A stretch of DNA of 5,141 nucleotides from Nitrososphaerota archaeon (GTDB lineage: Archaea; Thermoproteota; Nitrososphaeria; Nitrososphaerales; UBA183): assembly GCA_029785685.1 (NCBI GenBank), contig JAFLZE010000077.1, positions 1-5,141 of the forward strand. The letters are read 5' to 3'. The notes beneath the pieces were generated by a model. It was given only the letters and a program-made list of their open reading frames with translations. It did no database searches and was not told the DNA's origin. A program made the translations under genes and the position numbers. Shown one piece after another: positions 1 to 5,141 of the stretch. The first letter of the stretch is position 1, and each line of letters starts with the position of its first letter.

Positions 1-51
1 AATCTGTCGTCGATTTCGCTGGCGGGGAGGACGGGAAGTTGACGACAGATT
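1..51. repeat. Terminal fold-back: 11-bp perfect inverted repeat with 29-base loop
   Basis: Bases 1-11 (aatctgtcgtc) are the exact reverse complement of 41-51 (gacgacagatt). On the minus strand the permease frame enters this hairpin at YSMNLSS. If the permease sequence is instead continued through the plus strand from base 1, it reads [12 protein letters not shown], a plausible membrane-protein continuation. This suggests the edge folds back on itself at or near base 1. It could instead be an ordinary stem-loop, but its place at the edge and the adjoining direct repeat favour an artefact. Confidence 0.7.
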
Positions 52-750
52 CATGGAATAAATTGCCCCGATGGGGCTCTTCCCCGCGTAGCTCATAGGG
101 GACTTTATCTCGGTCGACGTCGACCTCACCAGGTTCTTCATCATGTCGAGCTCGATTCGCGAGAGCCCTCTGAAGGCGGCTCCCGTGGTCACCGCGGCGA
201 GGCCGACAAGGATCGCTGTCCCGTCATAGAGGTTCCCATAGAACGCCGATCCGGGGGAGAACGGGAAGTTGACGAAAGCTAGCAGCGTCCACAGGGCAAG
301 CGCGGCCGACAGCATGAGTCTCACTCTGGTGGTGATTGTAGGAGCGACTATGCCGAGGGAGGTGAAGGTCATGGCGAGGGCTATCAGGTCGACCAAGAGA
401 AGTGGAGAATCGAACGACTGGTACAGATAGCCGAACATGAGCAGGATGGTAATCCCGAAGGCCATGAACTGCGAGAAAAATATGGAGACTGAGAGGTCCC
501 TGGTGCTGAGGGGGAGGGTGAAGAGGTAGTCCCTGTCTGACTTTAAGATCATCACACCTCCGGTTGCCAGCGACATGGCGAGGAAGAAGGCGATGATTGC
601 CGTCCCATAGTAACCCAGGATCTCCCCCTCTGACTGATGTGGGATGGCTTGTGAAATCCCGATGTAGTAGACGAACATGATTGCCATGAAAATCAGGAAG
701 GGCCTGGAGAAGCGGGTCCTTACGACGAACTTCAGGAGGCTAAGAAGCAC
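1..750 (-). CDS. ABC-2-like exporter permease subunit, partial (3' end off the window)
   Basis: Integral membrane subunit of an ABC exporter; the substrate cannot be told from sequence. The frame opens at a GTG (750-748), overlaps the 3' end of the ATPase gene by 11 bp and stays open for 250 codons to the window edge, so the C-terminal part is missing. I see six likely membrane spans, near residues 17-32, 46-68, 88-110, 117-138, 144-164 and 176-194. Between spans 2 and 3 lies [16 protein letters not shown], resembling the cytoplasmic coupling region of ABC-2 type permeases (SDxDxLxTLPxS). A charged stretch around residues 195-225 follows span 6, so a second membrane half probably lies beyond the edge. 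A GAGG about 10 bases before the GTG could serve as a ribosome site, or the gene may be translated by coupling to the ATPase. Residues after about 234 are unreliable because bases 1-51 look chimeric. The gene has no recognisable name. Exporter class is fairly sure, substrate unknown. Confidence 0.75.
   Translation of the reverse strand, partial: MLLSLLKFVVRTRFSRPFLIFMAIMFVYYIGISQAIPHQSEGEILGYYGTAIIAFFLAMSLATGGVMILKSDRDYLFTLPLSTRDLSVSIFFSQFMAFGITILLMFGYLYQSFDSPLLLVDLIALAMTFTSLGIVAPTITTRVRLMLSAALALWTLLAFVNFPFSPGSAFYGNLYDGTAILVGLAAVTTGAAFRGLSRIELDMMKNLVRSTSTEIKSPMSYAGKSPIGAIYSMNLSSTSRPPRQRNRRQI
24..45. repeat. Short direct copy of 254-275 inside the terminal fold-back
   Basis: Bases 24-45 match 254-275 at 21 of 22 positions in the same orientation, 230 bp apart; only 30 versus 260 differs. 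The source encodes FVNFPFSP at the end of permease span 5. In the copy this run is shifted by one base relative to the permease frame, so it is not a protein repeat. It fills most of the loop between the hairpin arms, making the left edge a direct-plus-inverted mosaic like the right edge. Confidence 0.75.
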
Positions 751-1471
751 CGGTCATCATCCTCGCCACCACCTTCTCTATTGGCTCCTCTGGGGAACCC
801 CTATTCCTCAGCTCCTCGATGGTGCCTTCCCATAGGAACATCCCCTTCGATATCATAATCACGCTGTCCGTGAGCCTGTTGGCGATAGACATGATGTGCG
901 TGGACACAAGGTGCGTCCCCTCCAGCCTGTCCAAGAGGCCGATCACTTTCTCCTGTGTCGGGATGTCGAGGTAGTTCAGAGGCTCGTCCAAGAGCAGTAC
1001 CTTCGGAGAGTGTATGAGGGCGAGCGCTATGGCGAGTTTCTGTGTGTTCCCTCTCGAAAGCCTCCCGACGTTCGCCTTCTCGTACTGCCTCAGGTCCAGC
1101 TCGTCCAGGAAGAAGTCTGTCCTGCCCTTCACGTCGGGCACACCCCGCAGCGCCCCGATGTATTCGAGGTTCTCCCTTACGGAGAGCATCCTGTATGGAA
1201 GGGCGTCCTCGGGGAGGTAACCTACCACCGCCTTGGAGTCCCGGCTGTCCGGAGAAGAGCCGAGAATCCTGATATTTCCCGTATCGGGGCGGAGAGATCC
1301 GATGAGGAGCTTGAGGGTGGTGGACTTGCCCGCGCCGTTGGGACCCAGGAGTGAGTACCTCCCCCCCACTGGAATGTCGAAACTAAGGTCGTTGAGCGCT
1401 GGCACCTTGCCGTAGGACTTGCTCACGTGGGTGAGCTCTATGCAGGCCCCGGGTCTCCCGCTCGATGCCAT
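740..1471 (-). CDS. ABC transporter ATP-binding protein (exporter type)
   Basis: Cytoplasmic ATPase that powers the permease encoded directly downstream. Numbered from the ATG at 1471 (243 aa), the motifs come in canonical order: Walker [10 protein letters not shown] at 43-51; a Q-loop region GYLPED where the usual Gln is Glu88, common in drug/antibiotic-exporter ATPases; signature LSRGN at 138-142 in place of LSGGQ; Walker B VLLLDEP with Asp162 and catalytic Glu163; a D-loop reading LNYLD; and the H-loop His192 in STHIMS. The length is normal for a single nucleotide-binding domain. A GTG at 1480 could add three residues, but a TATA-like TTTATA at 1504-1499 predicts transcription from about 1474, downstream of that GTG, so I prefer the ATG and a nearly leaderless message. 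A 15-bp palindrome covers the start region. The family is related to CcmA/DrrA-type ATPases of ABC-2 exporters. Function as an exporter ATPase is secure; the substrate is not. Confidence 0.93.
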   Translation of the reverse strand: MASSGRPGACIELTHVSKSYGKVPALNDLSFDIPVGGRYSLLGPNGAGKSTTLKLLIGSLRPDTGNIRILGSSPDSRDSKAVVGYLPEDALPYRMLSVRENLEYIGALRGVPDVKGRTDFFLDELDLRQYEKANVGRLSRGNTQKLAIALALIHSPKVLLLDEPLNYLDIPTQEKVIGLLDRLEGTHLVSTHIMSIANRLTDSVIMISKGMFLWEGTIEELRNRGSPEEPIEKVVARMMTGAS

Positions 1472-1478
1472 TGCTGAC

Positions 1479-1493
1479 ACACCCCGGGGGTGT
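1479..1493. repeat. 15-bp GC-rich palindrome, candidate operator
   Basis: The sequence acacccc-g-ggggtgt is a perfect 7-1-7 inverted repeat. It lies between the minus-strand TATA-like box (1499-1504) and the ABC ATPase start codon, overlapping or just upstream of the predicted transcription start. A repressor bound there would block the ABC operon promoter. The dyad is directly visible; the operator role is inference, and a chance palindrome in GC-rich DNA is possible. Confidence 0.35.
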
Positions 1494-1498
1494 TCCCG

Positions 1499-1504
1499 TA
1501 TAAA
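1499..1504 (-). promoter_or_regulatory. Archaeal TATA box for the ABC exporter operon
   Basis: Reading the minus strand, TTTATA (1504-1499) is the only AT-rich hexamer upstream of the ATPase gene in otherwise GC-rich DNA. Placed at the usual archaeal -30 to -25, it gives a transcription start near 1474, three bases before the ATG at 1471. No purine-rich BRE is obvious beside it, so the call is moderate. Confidence 0.5.
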
Positions 1505-1540
1505 CCGAAGGCGCCGCGCCGGGCTCGCGGACCCGCCAAA

Positions 1541-1550
1541 TGTATAATTA
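1541..1550 (+). promoter_or_regulatory. Archaeal TATA box for glyA
   Basis: The plus strand reads cgccaaaTGTATAATTA, with the core TATAAT at 1543-1548 and a short A-rich stretch (possible BRE) just upstream. With the core at -30 to -25, transcription begins at about 1573, which is exactly the A of an in-frame ATG of glyA. This supports a leaderless glyA transcript and argues against the GTG at 1561. No Shine-Dalgarno is needed or convincingly present. Confidence 0.6.
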
Positions 1551-1572
1551 ACTTGGGGGCGTGCCTTGCTTC

Positions 1573-2862
1573 ATGCCCTCCTACGAATCGGAATTCAAAG
1601 CGGTAATCAGCAGGGTCCGCTCCCACGAGAAGTGGTTCTCGGAGAGCCTTCCGATGATAGCCAGCGAGAACCTTGCCTCAGAGCCTGTCAGGAGGGTTCT
1701 TTCGTCCGACCTCGGCCACAGGTACGCGGAAGGATGGCCGGGCGAGAGGGTCTACGCCGGATGCAAGTACATAGACCAGATAGAGCTGCGGGCCATCGCC
1801 CTCGGCAAGCGGCTGTTCAGGGCCGACCACATCGATGTCAGGCCCGTCTCGGGGGTCAATGCAAACCTCGCGGTTTACTCGGCGCTCAGCGGCCCCGGGG
1901 ACATGATGATGGCACTCTCCATACCCAATGGAGGGCACATCTCACATGGGAAGAGGGACTTCGGGGGCACGGCGGGGCTGGTGCACTCGCTCGAGGTGTC
2001 TTACTTCGCGTTCGACAAGGACTCGATGAACATCGACGTCGATGAGACGAAGAAGAGGATAGCGGCCCTGCCGTCCCTCAAACTCGCCATGTTCGGCTGC
2101 AGTCTGTTCCTCTTTCCGCACCCCATCAAGGAGCTGGCGCAGGCGATACGTGACAAGGGGGGAGTCGTGTGCTACGACGCGGCCCACGTAGCCGGACTGA
2201 TAGCGGGCGGGCAGTTCCAGGACCCCCTCAGGGAGGGCGCCCAGATAATGACAATGAGCACGCACAAGGTGCTCTTCGGGCCGCAGGGAGGCGCCATCGC
2301 GTCCACGGCGGAGTTCGCGGAGCCTCTCAAGAAGGCCGTCTTCCCTGGCACTGCGAGCAACCACCACCTTCACAATGTGGCGGCCAAGGCCATGGTATTC
2401 GCAGAGTTCCTCCAGTTCGGACGCAGATATGCGAAGGACGTCGTAGCCAACGCCCAGACGCTCGCGGGGAGACTGGCCGAGCTGGGCGAGCAGGTCCTTG
2501 GAGAGAAGAACGGCTACACCATGTCCCACCAGGTCGCGCTCGACGTGACCAAGTACGCTGATGGGGGGGTCATCGAGAAGCTGCTGGAGGACCAGAATAT
2601 CATCTGCAACAGGGAGCCGATTCCTGGGGACCTGCAGGCAGGGAGACACTATACGAACCCAGGAGGAATCAGGCTGGGCGTGTCAGAACTGACTCGATTG
2701 GGGATGGGCAAGTCAGAGATGAGGGAAGTGGCCGAACTGGTCCATCTGGCGCTAGGCGGGACGAAGAGGCGCGAAGTGGCTGTCAGGATCAGAAATCTTA
2801 GGAAGGGATACCAGAAGGTCAAGTACTCGTTCCGGGACACGCCAGCCTACTCATTCAGCTAA
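1573..2862 (+). CDS. glyA: Serine hydroxymethyltransferase (archaeal type)
   Basis: Cytoplasmic PLP enzyme that interconverts serine and glycine while moving a one-carbon unit to or from a tetrahydropterin (tetrahydrofolate, or tetrahydromethanopterin in some archaea; the sequence does not decide). Numbered from ATG 1573 (429 aa), it shows IASEN at 29-33, RYAEGWPGERVYAGCKYID at 50-68 (substrate-site Tyr51 and Tyr61), PVSG at 91-94, GGHISHG at 120-126 with the PLP-stacking His122, YDAAHVAGL with Asp202 (pyridine nitrogen) and His205, the Schiff-base lysine Lys232 in STHKVLFGPQGG, and Arg367 in GGIRLGVSELTRLGM for the substrate carboxylate. The SNHHLHN segment replaces the bacterial QGGPLMH and is typical of archaeal enzymes. 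Length is normal and all expected catalytic residues are present. A GTG at 1561 would add four residues, but the TATA box position favours 1573. The gene diverges from the ABC operon, and its 3' end overlaps the convergent DP2 gene by 12 bp. Confidence 0.96.
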   Translation: MPSYESEFKAVISRVRSHEKWFSESLPMIASENLASEPVRRVLSSDLGHRYAEGWPGERVYAGCKYIDQIELRAIALGKRLFRADHIDVRPVSGVNANLAVYSALSGPGDMMMALSIPNGGHISHGKRDFGGTAGLVHSLEVSYFAFDKDSMNIDVDETKKRIAALPSLKLAMFGCSLFLFPHPIKELAQAIRDKGGVVCYDAAHVAGLIAGGQFQDPLREGAQIMTMSTHKVLFGPQGGAIASTAEFAEPLKKAVFPGTASNHHLHNVAAKAMVFAEFLQFGRRYAKDVVANAQTLAGRLAELGEQVLGEKNGYTMSHQVALDVTKYADGGVIEKLLEDQNIICNREPIPGDLQAGRHYTNPGGIRLGVSELTRLGMGKSEMREVAELVHLALGGTKRREVAVRIRNLRKGYQKVKYSFRDTPAYSFS

Positions 2863-5141
2863 TGTGGGCCTCAGGAAGTCGGTCAGCTCCAGCTGGTCCG
2901 CCTTCCTCGGTCCCTGGAAGAGCTGATCCAGCTCTCTCTGGAGCATGTCGAGCCGGTTTCTCAGGTACGCGTCGACGTCGTACTCTCGCGCCAGGCGTTG
3001 CGCAATCCGCAGGTACTTCTCCACCGAAGCCCTGGTCAGGGTGCCCCTGATCTCTCCGCCGCAGCTGGGGCACTTCGACGAGAGCGGGGGGCGCCTCAGT
3101 GTCAGGCCGCAGCCCTTGCACTTGAAGGCCTGTGTAGCGTATTTCTTCGCATTCCCCATGATGTCCCTGATGAGGTGGGTCTTGATTATGGACTCGACCA
3201 CGTCGCGGGTTGACACCGCCTCCACCAGGGTCGCGACCTCGATTTGCTTGGCGATTTTCTCATTGAGGGTCTTCAGCGTCGAATACGAAGCCCTGGGGCG
3301 CTTTATTGTGATGGCGCTTGTCGGGTGCGTGAACCCGTAGCCGTAGAACTGTGTTTCGCTATCCAGACGCGAACCTATGCTTTCGATCAGTCCCGCCACG
3401 GAGGCCGCAGGGGGGGTGCTCAGGGTCTTCTCGTAGAACTCGAGGGGGTAGGTCCAAGCGACATCGAAATTGTGGGCCTGTTCATCCACCTCTGCCGGCA
3501 GGATCACCGGCTGTATCAGGAGCGGGGTGTCCATGTAGCCGCCTATCTGTGCAGGGACGTACTGCAACGAGAAGTTGAGAAGAGCATCGACGAGCAGGAT
3601 GAGGGAATCGCCATCGCCGTCGCAGTCCCGCCTCTTCGCGGAGTGCCAGTAGGGGTTTGCGAGGCAGACCTCTGTGGCTGAGAACCCCACTATCCTCCCG
3701 GCCACTCCGACTGAAGTGTGAGGCGCGAGTCCTATCAGGAGCTTTCCCAGCAGGTCGTCCGGTCTTGCCACGTTGTAGAACGGCTCCAAGCCGTATAGGT
3801 TCTGCAGCTCGTCGTCGATGCATTGGGCCATTTTCAGCAGGTCGTTGCTGATGTCCAGGGGGACGATGACGTCCTGGGGCTTGAGCTCCAGCACCTGGTC
3901 TTCTGACTGGAGCGGGGCCCCCTTGTGGTCGTGCGTGTAGCCGAGGCGCACCAGGGTCTGGATGTCCCCCTTCACGTCCCGCGGCCTGAAGTGGGTCAGA
4001 GGCTCATTGGTGGCGTCTATCCTCAGAGTGCCATCCTTGTAGACGAAGGCGTCGTGTCTGCTCCGGATGATGCCTTTCTCAAGCGCTTCTGGGACCTTGG
4101 AGACGCTCGTCAAGCCCCTTACGCCTTTCACTGGCCTCGACGAAGAGTGCGGGATCTTCGCCCTTATCGCCTCCAGTCGCGATTTGAAGTCGAAGTCCAT
4201 CTTGGAGTACGGGAGAGTCTTCGCCCTGCAGTTCGGACAGACGGCTTCCTGCGTTGTGGCGCCGCACCGCGGACAGGCCATGTATGGCGAGGTCTCCTCA
4301 CCGCAGACCTCGCACTTCAGACTCAGCCGTCTTTGGTTGCAACTGTAGCAGTGCAGGTTGATGGCCTCTATCTCTGCCCTCCCAGCCCTGGCCGCCGCGA
4401 AGACATCTCTCATTGCCCCCCCTTCGTAACCCACTGGGAAGAGCACGTGTACCGGGGGCTTCAACCTCCTCACCATGGCCTTTTCGGGTCTCCCCACCCT
4501 TATTCCGATGGTAGTGGTGCTCTGCCTCCCCAGCTGGATCCCCGACAGGCGCTTGATGTAGTCCGGTTCTTCCGGAGGCACTGCTGATTCGGGCTCGTCG
4601 AGCCTGAGCAGGGTTCGGAGGACGACGGCGGTTTCGCCGCCGACTATGGCCACCCCTCCATCTTTCCTGTGCTCTACCAGGCATGTGTTCAGTATCCAGC
4701 GGACGTGTGGGACAGTTATGTCGATGACTACTTCATTCCCCTCGATCCTGGCGCTCTTCCGCAGCTCGGCCAGGTCGGAAGGCTCGACCCTGTCGAAACG
4801 TGGGGTATGGGAAGGGTGCAATGGGATGCCGAGTGAACGTGAGATCGCTATTGCTTCGGCGGCGTTCGGGGTGATGGTCGGGGAGGCTAGCGCCTTGGCC
4901 CTGCCGTTGCTTATCCCTGCAGCGGCGAGAACTTCGGCAGAACCCGGCAGCTCTGCCATCAGCCGGGCGAGGTCCTGAGACCACCACTCGGAGACGTATG
5001 GCGACGGCTGCAGTGCCTTGTTGCTCTCCAAGAAGTCGCCGTAGCTGATTAGGACGTCTCCGAGGTCCCAGAAGCGCGTGAGAAAGGCATCATCCGTCGC
5101 AGTCCCGCCTCTTCGCGGAGTGCCAGTAGGGGTGTGCGAGG
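2851..5141 (-). CDS. polC: DNA polymerase D (PolD) large subunit DP2, partial (5' end missing)
   Basis: Catalytic subunit of the archaeal replicative polymerase PolD, which works with the DP1 exonuclease subunit. Numbering here counts the TTG codon at 5031 as residue 1; that codon is internal, because the frame stays open upstream through LGDVLISYGDFLESN, a conserved DP2 stretch. About 350-400 N-terminal residues expected for the family are beyond the edge. Visible landmarks: EWW near 15-17; GRPEKAMVRRLKPPVHVLFP at 180-199; two zinc sites, Cys228/231/240/243 and Cys253/256/265/268; the double-psi beta-barrel catalytic motif HSAKRRDCDGDGD at 463-475, with Asp471 and Asp473 matching the metal-binding aspartates; GGYMDTPLLIQP at 497-508; a C-terminal zinc site, Cys638/641/654/657; and a terminal PIP-box, QLELTDFL, at 713-720. 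No intein interrupts the catalytic site. Codons upstream of about 5067 are probably chimeric and should not be read as DP2 sequence. The stop (2853-2851) lies inside the end of glyA. Confidence 0.95.
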   Translation of the reverse strand, partial: SHTPTGTPRRGGTATDDAFLTRFWDLGDVLISYGDFLESNKALQPSPYVSEWWSQDLARLMAELPGSAEVLAAAGISNGRAKALASPTITPNAAEAIAISRSLGIPLHPSHTPRFDRVEPSDLAELRKSARIEGNEVVIDITVPHVRWILNTCLVEHRKDGGVAIVGGETAVVLRTLLRLDEPESAVPPEEPDYIKRLSGIQLGRQSTTTIGIRVGRPEKAMVRRLKPPVHVLFPVGYEGGAMRDVFAAARAGRAEIEAINLHCYSCNQRRLSLKCEVCGEETSPYMACPRCGATTQEAVCPNCRAKTLPYSKMDFDFKSRLEAIRAKIPHSSSRPVKGVRGLTSVSKVPEALEKGIIRSRHDAFVYKDGTLRIDATNEPLTHFRPRDVKGDIQTLVRLGYTHDHKGAPLQSEDQVLELKPQDVIVPLDISNDLLKMAQCIDDELQNLYGLEPFYNVARPDDLLGKLLIGLAPHTSVGVAGRIVGFSATEVCLANPYWHSAKRRDCDGDGDSLILLVDALLNFSLQYVPAQIGGYMDTPLLIQPVILPAEVDEQAHNFDVAWTYPLEFYEKTLSTPPAASVAGLIESIGSRLDSETQFYGYGFTHPTSAITIKRPRASYSTLKTLNEKIAKQIEVATLVEAVSTRDVVESIIKTHLIRDIMGNAKKYATQAFKCKGCGLTLRRPPLSSKCPSCGGEIRGTLTRASVEKYLRIAQRLAREYDVDAYLRNRLDMLQRELDQLFQGPRKADQLELTDFLRPTLAE
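5055..5096. repeat. Inverted copy of an internal DP2 segment (of 4064-4105)
   Basis: The reverse complement of 5055-5096 matches plus-strand 4064-4105 at 40 of 42 positions (differences pair 4082 with 5078 and 4098 with 5062). The part nearest DP2, ccTcggagacg around 5055-5065, also fits conserved DP2 coding (LGDVL), so the truly foreign piece is probably about 5066-5096 and the shared 11 bases look like the microhomology at the junction. The copy keeps the DP2 frame open by chance, encoding TDDAFLTRFW, which does not resemble conserved DP2 sequence to my eye. Confidence 0.85.
5094..5141. repeat. Displaced direct copy of the DP2 catalytic-motif segment (of 3617-3664)
   Basis: These 48 bases match 3617-3664 at 47 of 48 positions (only 5134 g versus 3657 t differs) in the same orientation, 1477 bp away, and continue to the window edge. 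On the minus strand the source encodes LANPYWHSAKRRDCDG of DP2. The copy reads LAHPYWHSAKRRDCDG and then hits TGA, and it is out of frame with the DP2 frame that follows. It is therefore not a functional second motif. It joins the neighbouring inverted segment through a shared cgg. Most likely a chimeric contig end. Confidence 0.9.

Noticed and set aside
1..51. Hairpin as a transcription terminator of the ABC operon
   Set aside because: The permease frame has no stop before it, the loop is long (29 bases), no T-run follows, and archaeal termination does not rely on such hairpins.
1942..2649. Long minus-strand open frame opposite glyA
   Set aside because: It is rich in Arg, Leu and Val with no recognisable motif and lies wholly inside a well-supported glyA; it is a GC-rich antisense shadow.
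3607..3645. Intein at the DP2 catalytic site, a known insertion site in this gene family
   Set aside because: The coding sequence passes through RRDCDGDGD without interruption and there are no intein splicing motifs. The displaced edge copy is also not an extein-intein border.
3925..4587. Long plus-strand open frame opposite DP2
   Set aside because: It lies within conserved DP2 coding, including the zinc-finger region, and shows no domain of its own; the rigid codon bias of the real gene explains the lack of stops.
2851..5031. A complete DP2 protein starting at the TTG at 5031
   Set aside because: The frame is open upstream and encodes LGDVLISYGDF, a conserved DP2 stretch, so the TTG is an internal leucine; the remaining 726 residues are far shorter than a full DP2.
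5053..5141. Programmed duplication, recombination site or mobile element boundary at the DP2 end
   Set aside because: There are no terminal inverted repeats, target-site duplications, integrase or transposase, and the same kind of mosaic occurs at the other edge, which points to a technical chimera.

Overview
The window is archaeal. It encodes most of the large subunit (DP2) of the archaea-specific D-family DNA polymerase, a serine hydroxymethyltransferase with the archaeal-type SNHHLH segment, and two promoters with archaeal TATA boxes placed for nearly leaderless transcripts. The DNA is fairly GC-rich. DP2 argues against Sulfolobales-type Crenarchaeota and fits Euryarchaeota, Thaumarchaeota, Bathyarchaeota or related groups; I cannot resolve the lineage further.

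Layout: positions 1-1471 (minus strand) hold a two-gene ABC exporter operon. The ATPase is at 740-1471, and its 3' end overlaps a multi-spanning permease that runs off the left edge. Positions 1472-1572 are a short divergent promoter region with a TATA box for each direction and a 15-bp palindrome over the ABC start. Positions 1573-2862 (plus) hold glyA. Positions 2851-5141 (minus) hold the DP2 gene, convergent with glyA and overlapping it by 12 bp; its N-terminal part (about 350-400 residues by comparison with the family) is missing at the right edge. There is no gene-free stretch over 300 bases and no RNA gene, CRISPR array, transposase or intein.

The genes do three separate housekeeping jobs: membrane export of an unknown substrate, serine/glycine and one-carbon metabolism, and genome replication. 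No new multi-gene system is visible. The least ordinary feature is the two edges. The last ~85 bases on the right and the last ~50 on the left are patchworks of short, near-identical direct and inverted copies of nearby sequence, joined at microhomologies. The right edge carries a displaced copy of the DP2 catalytic motif. I read these as template-switch chimeras at contig ends (amplification or assembly), with a genuine local rearrangement as the less likely alternative. The first ~50 and last ~80 bases should not be trusted for protein prediction.
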